Shown here one piece after another: positions 24,048 through 31,854 of a DNA stretch of 64,000 bases. Position 1 is the stretch's first letter. Each line of letters starts with the position of its first letter. The notes under the pieces were generated by a model. That model ran no database searches, was not told the origin of the DNA, and was given only the letters and a program-made list of their open reading frames with translations. Location of the stretch: contig NZ_JBPKAO010000001.1 of assembly GCF_051216895.1 (NCBI RefSeq), positions 372,001 through 436,000 on the forward strand. Direction: 5' to 3'. The stretch comes from Aquipuribacter sp051216895 (GTDB lineage Bacteria; Actinomycetota; Actinomycetes; Actinomycetales; JBBAYJ01). A program made the translations under genes and the position numbers.

Positions 24048-24857
24048 GTGACGGAGCACGAGCACGAGGCGGGTCGCCCGGTCGACGTGGACCACGGTGA
24101 GCAGGCCGGCGCCCAGGACGACACGGTCGCGCCGGACCCGGGCACGGCGTCCTTCGGCGCCGGGGACGAGCCCGTCGACGACGAGCGGTCCCAGGGACGG
24201 TCGGAGCCGTCGGTCGAGGAGGCCGAGGTGCTGGGTGACGACACCCCCGACCCCGCGGCCTTCGGCGAGCAGCCGTCGGACCTGCAGCCGTCCGAGCCCG
24301 AGTCCGGGTCCGAGCCCGGGACCGAGCCCGGGTCCGAGGCCGAGGCCGAGCCCGGGACCCAGCCGGAGCCGGCGCCCGAGCCGGAGCTGTCCGGCCCGCC
24401 CTCGCAGCGTCTGGAGCAGCTCGGTCTGCAGCTGCCCGTCGTCCCGGCCCCGGTCGCGGACTACGTGCCCGCCGTCCGGACCGGCAACCTGGTCCACACG
24501 TCGGGTCAGCTGCCGTTCTTCGACGGCCAGCTGACCACCACCGGCGTCGTCGGCGACGAGGCCGTCGACGTGACCCCGGAGGAGGCCGCCGCCCTGGCCC
24601 GTCAGTGCGCGCTCAACGCCATCGCCGCGGTCGCGTCGCTGGTCGACCTCGACAGCGTCGTCCGCGTCGTCAAGGTCACGGGGTTCGTCGCCAGCGCCCC
24701 GGGCTTCGGCAAGCAGCCGGTCGTCCTCAACGGTGCGTCCGTCCTGATCGGTCAGGTGTTCGGCGAGGCCGGTCGTCACGCCCGGTCCGCGGTCGGGGTG
24801 GCTGCCCTGCCGCTCGGCGCCCCCGTCGAGGTGGAGATCGTCGTCGAGGTGCGCTGA
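24048..24857 (+). CDS. RidA-like (YjgF/YER057c/UK114) protein with acidic N-terminal extension
   Basis: The C-terminal 150 residues form a Rid domain (LPVVPAPVADYVPAVRTGNLV, HTSGQLPF, ALNAIAAVASLVDLDSVVRVVKVTGFV, GVAALPLGAPVEVEIVVEV). The first ~118 residues are a disordered Asp/Glu/Pro-rich extension with SEPGTEPGSEAEAEPGTQPE-type repeats, not typical of Rid proteins. Start at GTG 24048 is supported by GAGGGGA (24034-24040) and strong G/C third positions through the extension; GTG near 24228 is an alternative. The arginine that E. coli RidA uses against imines (in ARLP) is alanine here (AALP), so enamine deaminase activity is doubtful. Confidence 0.85.
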   Translation: MTEHEHEAGRPVDVDHGEQAGAQDDTVAPDPGTASFGAGDEPVDDERSQGRSEPSVEEAEVLGDDTPDPAAFGEQPSDLQPSEPESGSEPGTEPGSEAEAEPGTQPEPAPEPELSGPPSQRLEQLGLQLPVVPAPVADYVPAVRTGNLVHTSGQLPFFDGQLTTTGVVGDEAVDVTPEEAAALARQCALNAIAAVASLVDLDSVVRVVKVTGFVASAPGFGKQPVVLNGASVLIGQVFGEAGRHARSAVGVAALPLGAPVEVEIVVEVR

Positions 24858-24887
24858 GCCCGTCCCGGGCGCAGCAGGAGGTCAGTG

Positions 24888-25637
24888 GTGAGCGAGCCGG
24901 AGACCACGGTCCTCCCCCTCCCGCGCCGGGCGGACGCGACCGCACGCGCGTGGCTGCTGGCGGGCTCGCCCCAGGGCAGCCCTCCCAGGCAGGCGGCGAC
25001 CGTCTGCCTGCTGCGTGACGGTGACGCCGGGACGGTCGAGGTCCTGTGGATCACCCGCGGCCGGCAGCTGGCCGTGGCGCCGGGCCTGCTCGCGTTCCCC
25101 GGCGGGGCGGTCGACGACGTGGACCGGCTCCGGCGCAGCGACGACCCCGGCTACCCCGACCGGTTCACCGTCCTGGCGCGGGCCGCGGCCCGCGAGCTGG
25201 CCGAGGAGACCGGTCATGCGGTGGCGCCGCAGCTGCTGCGTCCGCTCGTGCGCTGGGTGACCCCCGAGCACGAGCCGCGCCGCTACGACTCCACGTTCCT
25301 CGTCGGGGTGCTGAGCGGGAGCGGGGGCGACGGGGCCCGCGCGCCCGGGCGGATGCCCCCCGACCACGAGGTGCACGAGCACGGCTGGGCCGGTCCGGCC
25401 GAGCTGCTCGCGGCGCTGGGCGACGGGACCCGGGCCGCGCTGCCCCCGACGCGTGCCGTGCTGGGTCGCCTGCAGGCGGCCGCCGACGGGGTCGGCGCTG
25501 CGACCGCCGTGGCCCGGCTGGTCGCCGGGGCCGTCCTGGTCCCCGTCGTGCCGCGGGCGGTGTGGCGAGAGGGCCCCGAGGTCGGCGAGCGCGGGGTCGA
25601 CCTGCTGCTGCCCCGGCACGCCGGGGACGTGCCGTGA
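24888..25637 (+). CDS. Nudix hydrolase, NUDT19/RrNudix-like
   Basis: A 249-residue protein starting at the second of two GTG codons (24888), 7 bp after AGGAG (24876-24880). It has the Nudix elements LAFPGGAVDDVDRLRRS and AAARELAEETGHAV, with an insertion inside the box as in NUDT7/8/19-type enzymes, and a W-V-T-P-E-HEPRRYDSTFLV block. These enzymes hydrolyse nucleoside diphosphates linked to another group, often CoA derivatives. Substrate not assigned. The stop overlaps the next start (GTGA). Confidence 0.85.
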   Translation: MSEPETTVLPLPRRADATARAWLLAGSPQGSPPRQAATVCLLRDGDAGTVEVLWITRGRQLAVAPGLLAFPGGAVDDVDRLRRSDDPGYPDRFTVLARAAARELAEETGHAVAPQLLRPLVRWVTPEHEPRRYDSTFLVGVLSGSGGDGARAPGRMPPDHEVHEHGWAGPAELLAALGDGTRAALPPTRAVLGRLQAAADGVGAATAVARLVAGAVLVPVVPRAVWREGPEVGERGVDLLLPRHAGDVP

Positions 25638-26455
25638 CCCGGCTGGTGCGCGCCCCCAACCCTGGGCCGATGACCCTCGAGGGGACCAACACGTGGTTGG
25701 TGGGACGCCGGACGGTGCTCGTGGTGGACCCCGGGCCCGCCGACGCCGCCCACCTGGACGCCGTGCTCGCCGAGGTGGGTCGGGACTCGGGACGCCTCGG
25801 GGGGGTGCTGCTCACCCACCGCCACCCCGACCACGCCGCCGCCCTGGACCACCCGGTGCTCCAGCAGGCCGTGGCGGCCGCGGGGGCGCCGGTGATGGCC
25901 CTGGACCCTCGTCTGGGGCAGCCGCCCGGGTGGTCGCTGCTGGAGCCGGCCAGCGACGAGAGGGTTGTCGTCCTGCCGCTGCCGGGGCACACCGACGACT
26001 CCCTGGCGCTGCTGCTGCCCCGGCGGTCCGAGGTACTGACCGGCGACACGGTGCTGGGGCGCGGCACGTCCGTGGTCGCCCACCCCGACGGCGACCTGAC
26101 GCACTACCTGGACTCGCTCGACCGGTTGATCGCGCTGGGCGACGGCGCGGCGGGCCCGTGGACAGGCCTGCCGGGGCACGGGCCGGTGCTGCCCGACCTG
26201 GTGGCGTCGGTACGGGAGCTCCGCGCGCACCGGCTCGCCCGGGTCGAGCAGGTCCGCGCCGCCCTGGCGGGCCGCCACGGCCAGGCGGGCCCGGCGGGCC
26301 CGGCGGACCGCGCGGACGAGGCGGACCCGGCGGACGAGGTGCTCGTGGCCGCGGTGGTGGCCGCGGTCTACCCCGAGGTGACCGACCCCGTCCTGGTCCA
26401 GGCCGCGTCCCGCACCGTCCGGGCGACCCTGGTCCACCTGGCCCGGGCCGGGTGA
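25634..26455 (+). CDS. Metallo-beta-lactamase fold hydrolase (Rv3677c-like)
   Basis: A 273-residue MBL-fold protein with the metal motif LLTHRHPDHAAALDH (HxHxDH), a later PLPGHTDDS histidine and LTGDTVLGRGTSVV aspartate, and a C-terminal helical (LACTB2-like) region. N-terminal NPGPMTLEGTNTWLVG is typical of this actinobacterial group. LACTB2-like proteins include RNA endonucleases and glyoxalase-like enzymes; the specific reaction is unknown. A short Ala/Asp/Pro linker (GPAGPADRADEADPADE) sits before the last helices. Both ends overlap neighbours by GTGA. Confidence 0.88.
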   Translation: MTRLVRAPNPGPMTLEGTNTWLVGRRTVLVVDPGPADAAHLDAVLAEVGRDSGRLGGVLLTHRHPDHAAALDHPVLQQAVAAAGAPVMALDPRLGQPPGWSLLEPASDERVVVLPLPGHTDDSLALLLPRRSEVLTGDTVLGRGTSVVAHPDGDLTHYLDSLDRLIALGDGAAGPWTGLPGHGPVLPDLVASVRELRAHRLARVEQVRAALAGRHGQAGPAGPADRADEADPADEVLVAAVVAAVYPEVTDPVLVQAASRTVRATLVHLARAG

Positions 26456-27063
26456 GCGGTGAGGAGGGCACCAGCCGCTGGCGGGTCCTGGGGGAGCGCA
26501 GCCTGTACGACAGCCCCTGGGTCGGGCTCCACCTGATCGACGTGGTCCACCCCGACGGGCACCGCTACGACCACCACGCCCTGCGCCAGCCGCTGCCGGC
26601 CGTTGCGTGCGTGGTGCGCCGGCCGGTGGCGGTGGGCGACCCGGGGACCGGTGGCACGCCCGAGGAGGAGGTGCTGCTGCTCTGGCGGCACCGGCTGGTC
26701 CCGGACGCCTGGGGCTGGGAGGTGCCGGCGGGGCGGTTCGAGCCGGGCGAGACCGCCGAGCAGGCGGCGGCGCGGGAGACCCTGGAGGAGACCGGCTGGA
26801 CGGTGACGGACGTCCGTCACGTCACCGGGTTCCACCCGATCGGCGGGCTGGGGGACCACCGCTTCGAGGTCTGCCTGGCCGGGGCGGGCGAGCAGGTCGG
26901 CGAGCCCGACCCGGCCGAGTCCGACCGGGTGGCCTGGGTGCCGCTGCGTGAGGTGCGGGAGCTGGTGCGCGAGGGCCGGGTCAACGAGGGGCTGAGCCTG
27001 GTCGCGCTGATGTGGCTGCTCAGCGGGCTCGACGAGCCAGCCGGTCGACGTCCAGGATCGTGA
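26452..27063 (+). CDS. Nudix hydrolase, ADP-ribose pyrophosphatase-like
   Basis: A 203-residue protein with a complete Nudix box (GRFEPGETAEQAAARETLEE followed by TGW) after EVPA, the layout of ADP-ribose pyrophosphatases (YjhB/NudF group). Start GTG 26452 overlaps the MBL stop. Its 3' end overlaps the 3' end of the convergent crp gene by 44 bp, so the two messages are antisense there. The exact substrate is not shown by the sequence. Confidence 0.87.
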   Translation: MSGEEGTSRWRVLGERSLYDSPWVGLHLIDVVHPDGHRYDHHALRQPLPAVACVVRRPVAVGDPGTGGTPEEEVLLLWRHRLVPDAWGWEVPAGRFEPGETAEQAAARETLEETGWTVTDVRHVTGFHPIGGLGDHRFEVCLAGAGEQVGEPDPAESDRVAWVPLREVRELVREGRVNEGLSLVALMWLLSGLDEPAGRRPGS

Positions 27064-27694
27064 CCGCGCGGGCCTCCAGCCGCAGCCAGCCCCGGCCGGC
27101 GAAGTCGGCGAGCGCCTTGTTGACCGTCTCGCGGCTGGCCCCGACGAGCTGAGCCAGCTCCTCCTGGGTCAGCTCGTGCGCCACCAGGACGCCGTCGTCC
27201 ACGGGGCGGCCGAACCGCTTGGCCAGGTCCAGCAGGGCCTTGGCCACGCGGCCCGGCACGTCGGAGAACACCAGGTCGGCCAGGGCCTCGTTGGTGCGGC
27301 GCAGCCGACGACCCAGCGCCGCCAGCAGGGACAGGGCCACCCGGGGCTGGTCGAGCAGCGGCACGAAGTCGTCCCGCGTCAGGGAGTGCACCCGGCTGGG
27401 CGACACCGCGACGGCGGTGGCGACCCGCGGGCCCGGGTCGAACAGCGAGAGCTCGCCGAACATCTCCCCGGGACCCAGGATCGCCAGCAGGTTCTCCCGG
27501 CCGTCGGCGGCCCGCCGACCGAGCTTGATCTTGCCCGTCTCGATGACGTACAGCGCGTCCCCGGGGTCGCCCTCGTGGAACAGCCGCTCGCCCCGGGCGA
27601 GCTCGACGGGTCGCATCCGCGTCACCAGGGCGCGGGCCGACTCCTCGTCCAGCGCGGCGAGCAGCGGTGCCCGACGCAGGATCTCCTCCGTCAT
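27020..27694 (-). CDS. crp: Crp/Fnr family regulator (cAMP receptor protein-like)
   Basis: A 224-residue protein, the same length as M. tuberculosis CRP (Rv3676) and close to GlxR. Start ATG 27694 lies behind GGGAGG. The cyclic-nucleotide domain contains GEMFGELSLFDPGPRVATAV, matching the cAMP phosphate-binding cassette, then a dimer helix and a winged helix-turn-helix (LTQEELAQLVGASRETVNKA). It would be a global regulator of carbon metabolism genes. I found no clear TGTGA-N6-TCACA site in the promoters of this window. Confidence 0.95.
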   Translation of the reverse strand: MTEEILRRAPLLAALDEESARALVTRMRPVELARGERLFHEGDPGDALYVIETGKIKLGRRAADGRENLLAILGPGEMFGELSLFDPGPRVATAVAVSPSRVHSLTRDDFVPLLDQPRVALSLLAALGRRLRRTNEALADLVFSDVPGRVAKALLDLAKRFGRPVDDGVLVAHELTQEELAQLVGASRETVNKALADFAGRGWLRLEARAVTILDVDRLARRAR

Positions 27695-27797
27695 GCGACC
27701 TCCCTCGCTCGAACCGGCACGTCGGATCATGCCGGATCACGGCCGTTCCTGCTGGCTGTGGCGCGTCCGGCGTCTCCGGGGGCGGCCACGGCCGACC

Positions 27798-28325
27798 TCA
27801 GCCCGAGGTCCCGGCGAGCCGGTCCTGCAGGGCCAGGGTGACGGCGTCCAGCTCGGCCTCCAGCACGCACCGGCGGTGGGCGAGCAGCCCCGCGGCCACG
27901 CGGAGCCGGTCCAGGTGACCGCCCGGGCCGTCGCCGTCCAGGGAGACCACCCCGAGCAGACCGGCCACGTCGAGGCCGTCGGGAGGGGTGGCCAGCGCGT
28001 GCAGGTCGTCCGGGTCCTGCGCGCAGGGGGGCGTCGCGGGGCGGGCCTGGTCGGCACCGCCGAGCGTGGTGGCGGCGAGCGTGCGGGCGGCGGGGACCGG
28101 GGTGCCGTAGAGCAGACCGGCCACGACGAGGTCGGTCCGGGCCTGCACCAGCCGCTGCCAGTAGGTGACGGCCCGCTGCTGCGCGACGAGGCGCTCGAGG
28201 CGTGCCCGCAACCCGTCCGCGCCCAGGGCAGCAGGGCCGGGGACCGCGGTGGCACCGCTGCCCTCGTGGCCGGTGCGACGGGCTGCGCGCTCGCGCGAGC
28301 CGTCGGTCTGCCTGGGGATGTGCAT
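27798..28325 (-). CDS. RsiG-like helical protein (possible anti-sigma factor homologue)
   Basis: A 175-residue soluble, mainly helical protein; ATG 28325 has AGGAG 8 bp upstream. Around residues 48-63 the helix QRAVTYWQRLVQARTD follows the spacing of the RsiG c-di-GMP motif E-x3-S-x2-R-x3-Q-x3-D, but reads Q-x3-T-x2-Q-x3-Q-x3-D. A second helix near the C-terminus (HRRCVLEAELDAVTLAL) sits where the second RsiG motif would be and does not match it. RsiG (formerly AmfC-like) sequesters sigma factor WhiG in Streptomyces. Homology is my inference from pattern only. No whiG gene is in the window. Confidence 0.55.
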   Translation of the reverse strand: MHIPRQTDGSRERAARRTGHEGSGATAVPGPAALGADGLRARLERLVAQQRAVTYWQRLVQARTDLVVAGLLYGTPVPAARTLAATTLGGADQARPATPPCAQDPDDLHALATPPDGLDVAGLLGVVSLDGDGPGGHLDRLRVAAGLLAHRRCVLEAELDAVTLALQDRLAGTSG

Positions 28326-28469
28326 GGGGTCGTCTCCTGCTGGGGGTCGGCCGGGCCCGGGCGGGCTCGGGGTTCTCGTCGTGGTGCAGGTGTCGTCCGG
28401 CCGTGGCCCCGCCTGGAGGGCCAGGGCCGCACGTCACCCGGAGGGCGCACCTGCTCGTACCCTGGGCGG

Positions 28470-29177
28470 GTGCCGTCCGCTGCCCCGACCGTCGCAGCGG
28501 GCCCCGGCGCCGACGAGCCGGCCTGGTTGGCCCCCTGGCGGCGAGCGGTCCTCGCGGGGCAGGAGCTGCCGGCCGGGTGGCGCGCCACCCCGCCCGGGGA
28601 CGGCGCCGTCCGACGGGCCGCGGTGCTCGTCCTGCTGGGCGACGCGACCGGTGACGGCTCCGCGCCCGACGTGCTGCTGACCCGTCGCTCGGACTCGCTC
28701 GCCAGCCACCCGGGCCAGGTCGCGTTCCCCGGGGGCCGCCGCGACCCCGAGGACGCCGACGACACGGCCACGGCGTTGCGGGAGGCCGCCGAGGAGGTGG
28801 GGGTCGACCCGGGGTCGGTGCACGTGCTCGGGACGACGCCGGCGCTGTGGGTGCCCCCGTCCTCGCACCAGGTCGTCCCGGTCGTCGGCTGGTGGCACGC
28901 CCCCGGCCCGGTCGGCGTCGTGGACCCGCTCGAGGTCGCCCAGGTCGTCCGGGTGCCGGTCGCCGAGCTCGTCGACCCGGCCAACCGGGTGGGGGTGCGG
29001 TACCCCGCCGGCCGGGGCAGCGGACCGGGCTTCCTCGCCGGCGGGCTGTTCGTCTGGGGGTTCACGGCGGGGCTGCTGTCCTGGCTGCTGGACCTGTCCG
29101 GGCTCGCCCGGCCGTGGGACCAGACCCCGGTGGTCGACCACGAGGGCAGCCCGCTGTCGGGGGCGGCGCCGCCGTGA
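28470..29177 (+). CDS. Nudix hydrolase, CoA pyrophosphatase type (Rv3672c-like)
   Basis: A 235-residue protein starting at GTG 28470. It has the CoA-pyrophosphatase signature SHPGQVAFPGGRRDPEDAD just before the Nudix catalytic helix ALREAAEEVGVD. Members cleave CoA and its derivatives to phosphopantetheine and ADP. The stop overlaps the MarP-like protease start (GTGA), the same pairing as Rv3672c-Rv3671c in M. tuberculosis. Confidence 0.9.
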   Translation: MPSAAPTVAAGPGADEPAWLAPWRRAVLAGQELPAGWRATPPGDGAVRRAAVLVLLGDATGDGSAPDVLLTRRSDSLASHPGQVAFPGGRRDPEDADDTATALREAAEEVGVDPGSVHVLGTTPALWVPPSSHQVVPVVGWWHAPGPVGVVDPLEVAQVVRVPVAELVDPANRVGVRYPAGRGSGPGFLAGGLFVWGFTAGLLSWLLDLSGLARPWDQTPVVDHEGSPLSGAAPP

Positions 29178-30364
29178 GCGGGGCGCTGCTGCTGGACGGG
29201 CTGCTGGTGCTGCTGCTGGTCGGCTACGCCGGGACCGGGTTCCGCCAGGGCCTGTTCGTGGGGACGCTGTCGTTGCTGGGCTTCGTCGTGGGGGCCGTCG
29301 CCGCCTCGCAGCTGCTGCCGCTGGCCGTCGCCGACATGTCCGCCGGACCCACCCGGTCGCTGGTCCTGCTGGGCGGCACGGTGGTCGCCGGGGTGCTCGG
29401 CCAGGCGCTGCTGGGTGCGCTGGCCGGCGGGCTGCGAGAGCGCGTGACCTGGCAGCCGGCGCGGGCGGTCGACGCCGCGACGGGTCTGCTCGGTGCCGTG
29501 GTGGCCACCGCCCTGGTGGTCTGGGTGGTGGCCGGGGCCGTCCGGGTCAGCCCGTTCCCCACCCTGTCGCGCGTCGTGGCCGACTCACGCGTCGTGGGGG
29601 TGGTCGACGAGGTGGTCCCCGACCCGCTCGCCGGGGCCCTGGACGACTGGTACGGCTCGGTGAGCGGGGAGCTGTTCCCTACCGTGTTCGCCGGCGCGGA
29701 ACCGGTCCTGCCGGTCGAGGACCCGGACCCCGGCGTCGCCCAGGACCCGGCCGTCGTCGCGGCCGGAGCCGGGGTGGTGCGGGTCAGCGGCCAGGCCGAG
29801 GCGTGCCGTCGCGGCCAGGAGGGGTCGGGCTTCGTCGTGGCGGAGGACCGGGTGCTCACCAACGCCCACGTGGTGGCGGGCATGACCGAGGTGCAGGTGC
29901 AGGTGGGCGGGACCGGCGAGCGGCTGCCGGGGGCCGTCGTGGTGTTCGACCCGGCCCGTGACCTGGCCGTGGTCGACGTCCCCGGCCTGACGGCGAGGCC
30001 GTTGCCGATCGGGGTGGACCTGGGCCGCGGGGCGGACGTCGTGGTCGCCGGGTTCCCGCTGAACGGGCCGTACGTGCTGTCGTCCGGCCGGGTCCGCGAC
30101 GTCATCACCGCGGTCGGGGAGGACATCTACGGCGAGGCGGAGGTCACGCGCGAGGTGTACTCCCTCAACTCCCAGATCCGCCCCGGCAACAGCGGCGGAC
30201 CGGTGCTCGACGTGTCCGGCCAGGTCGTCGGCGTGGTGTTCGCGCGGAGCCTGGACGACGCCAGCACGGGCTACGCGGTGACCCTGGCCGAGGCCGCACC
30301 GGTGCTGGACGTGGCCGCGGCGGCCTCGGGGGCCGTCGCCACGGGGGACTGCGCGCCCGCCTGA
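29174..30364 (+). CDS. marP: MarP-type membrane serine protease (CvpA domain plus trypsin-like domain)
   Basis: A 396-residue protein with four N-terminal membrane segments of the colicin V production type (residues 5-130), a linker, and a periplasmic chymotrypsin-like protease. The catalytic triad is His232 (TNAHVV), Asp263 (ARDLAVVD) and Ser340 (RPGNSGGP). Cys211 and Cys393 fall where M. tuberculosis MarP has its activating disulfide (Cys214-Cys395). MarP is needed there for acid and oxidative stress tolerance, through processing of a peptidoglycan hydrolase. It is coupled to the Nudix gene upstream and convergent with the alpha/beta hydrolase. Confidence 0.93.
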   Translation: MSGALLLDGLLVLLLVGYAGTGFRQGLFVGTLSLLGFVVGAVAASQLLPLAVADMSAGPTRSLVLLGGTVVAGVLGQALLGALAGGLRERVTWQPARAVDAATGLLGAVVATALVVWVVAGAVRVSPFPTLSRVVADSRVVGVVDEVVPDPLAGALDDWYGSVSGELFPTVFAGAEPVLPVEDPDPGVAQDPAVVAAGAGVVRVSGQAEACRRGQEGSGFVVAEDRVLTNAHVVAGMTEVQVQVGGTGERLPGAVVVFDPARDLAVVDVPGLTARPLPIGVDLGRGADVVVAGFPLNGPYVLSSGRVRDVITAVGEDIYGEAEVTREVYSLNSQIRPGNSGGPVLDVSGQVVGVVFARSLDDASTGYAVTLAEAAPVLDVAAAASGAVATGDCAPA

Positions 30365-30398
30365 GCGCCCGCGGGTGCCGTCGGCCCGCCCAGGACGC

Positions 30399-31223
30399 TC
30401 AGCCCTGCGGCCCGAGCACCCCGGGCAGCCAGGCCAGCAGGTGCTCGAGCACCGCGGCGGGGGCCTCCTCCGGCAGCAGGTGACCGGCGTCGGCGACGAC
30501 CGCCCGCGCGCTGCCCGGCCCGCCGGGCACGGGGTCGTCGGACCCGGTGCGGACCCAGGGGTCCCGCCCGCCGTCCAGCTGCAGCACCGGCGCGGCCACG
30601 GGCGGGCGGACCGAGCGCCACCAGCGGACCCCGTCGGGACGGGGCGAGGCGCGCGCCAGCCAGCGCCACGGCTCAAGGCAGGTGTGCGCCACCGACGGCA
30701 CCCGGACCGACGCCAGGTAGTACTCGACGTCGGCCCGGGGGGCCGGGGTGGCCCGCGCCGCGTCCAGGTGGGACCTGATGCCGTCGCCGTGCAGCAGGAC
30801 ACGCTCGGGCCAGCTGGGGGCCTGGGCCGACAGGACCGCACGCAGCACCCCGCCGGTCAGCAGCGCCGGACGCGGCTGCGGGGCGGCGACGGCGACCAGG
30901 CCGCTGAGGCGTTCCGGGTGCCGGGCGGCCAGCGTCCAGCCGACCCACCCGCCCAGGTCGTGCCCCACGACCACGGCCCGCTGCGCGCCGAGCGAGCGCA
31001 CCAGCGCGTCCACGTCGTCGGCCAGGCCCGGCAGGTCGTACCCGCGGGGGGTGGCGTCGGAGGCGCCGTGGCCACGCAGGTCGGCGGCCACCGCCCGGTA
31101 GCCGGCCGCGGCCAGGCCCGGCAGCACGCCCCGCCAGGCGTACCAGTTCTGCAGCGCGCCGTGCAGCAGGAGCACCAGCGGGGCCTCCGCGGACCCGCCG
31201 GCCGGTGGCTCGCAGACCGCCAC
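30399..31223 (-). CDS. Alpha/beta hydrolase (epoxide hydrolase-like, EphE position)
   Basis: An alpha/beta hydrolase with oxyanion motif LLLHGALQNWYAW, nucleophile GHDLGG (Asp, as in epoxide hydrolases and dehalogenases), acid GGRDPWV and histidine DAGHLLPEE. GTG 31223 is the only standard start, giving 274 residues. However, in-frame codons upstream read TDASVVGVPGPWQHRFVGAHG and SRFHVA, the normal N-terminus of this family, back to a CTG at 31335-31337 close behind AGGAG. The true protein is probably about 38 residues longer. It lies downstream of the holin-like gene on the same strand. Confidence 0.85.
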   Translation of the reverse strand: MAVCEPPAGGSAEAPLVLLLHGALQNWYAWRGVLPGLAAAGYRAVAADLRGHGASDATPRGYDLPGLADDVDALVRSLGAQRAVVVGHDLGGWVGWTLAARHPERLSGLVAVAAPQPRPALLTGGVLRAVLSAQAPSWPERVLLHGDGIRSHLDAARATPAPRADVEYYLASVRVPSVAHTCLEPWRWLARASPRPDGVRWWRSVRPPVAAPVLQLDGGRDPWVRTGSDDPVPGGPGSARAVVADAGHLLPEEAPAAVLEHLLAWLPGVLGPQG

Positions 31224-31353
31224 GTGGAACCGGCTGCCGTGGGCCCCGACGAACCGGTGCTGCCACGGTCCCGGGACGCCGACGACCGAGGCGTCGGTCA
31301 GGTGCGCCGGGAACGGCGGCCGGCGTCGGGGGCTCAGCGGCTCCTGCCCTCGC

Positions 31354-31845
31354 TCAGCCCGTGCGCCCCGCCGCGTGGCTGCCGGCCGACGGGGCCGCGG
31401 TCGCGCCGCTGCTGCCGACCCGCGTGGCGCCCGCCGCGACGGTCTCCTCGTCGCTGCCGAAGGCGTTCTTGACGTCCTCGACGGTGCCCTTGCCCTGCTC
31501 GACGGCCTTCTGGGGGGCCTTGACCTTCTTCAGCGACGCCACGCCGACCAGCCCGAGCAGGATCGCGAGCAGCAGCAGCGCCCCGCCCACGACGAGGTAC
31601 CCGGCCCAGCGCAGCAGGCCGGCGGCGACGAGCGCCTCGGCGGCCGTGATGAGCAGGAAGACGAGAGCCAGGCTCAACGTCACGACGGCCGCGACGAGCA
31701 GCCCGACGCCGACCCCGCCGGCCTTGGCGGCGCTGCTGACCTCGGCCTTGAGGAGGGCCTTCTCGTGCTGGACGATCGACCGGACGTCGTCGAGGGCGTC
31801 GGTGACCAGCTGGCCGATGGTGCGGTCGGTCTGGGGCGCTGTCAT
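31354..31845 (-). CDS. Holin-X family (phage-holin-like) membrane protein (Rv3669-like)
   Basis: A 163-residue protein: an amphipathic N-terminus (TIGQLVTDALDDVRSIVQHE, then KALLKAEV), two membrane segments (about residues 45-72 and 78-105), then a basic and Ala/Gly/Ser-rich cytoplasmic tail. This is the actinobacterial holin superfamily III layout; despite the name these are chromosomal and of unknown role. It begins 9 bp after the mrpG stop, so it may be read with the Mrp operon. Confidence 0.8.
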   Translation of the reverse strand: MTAPQTDRTIGQLVTDALDDVRSIVQHEKALLKAEVSSAAKAGGVGVGLLVAAVVTLSLALVFLLITAAEALVAAGLLRWAGYLVVGGALLLLAILLGLVGVASLKKVKAPQKAVEQGKGTVEDVKNAFGSDEETVAAGATRVGSSGATAAPSAGSHAAGRTG

Positions 31846-31854
31846 GGACGAAGG

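Noticed and set aside
31354..31845. Holin-like gene as a sign of prophage
   Set aside because: No phage genes nearby; the family is chromosomal in actinobacteria and keeps synteny.
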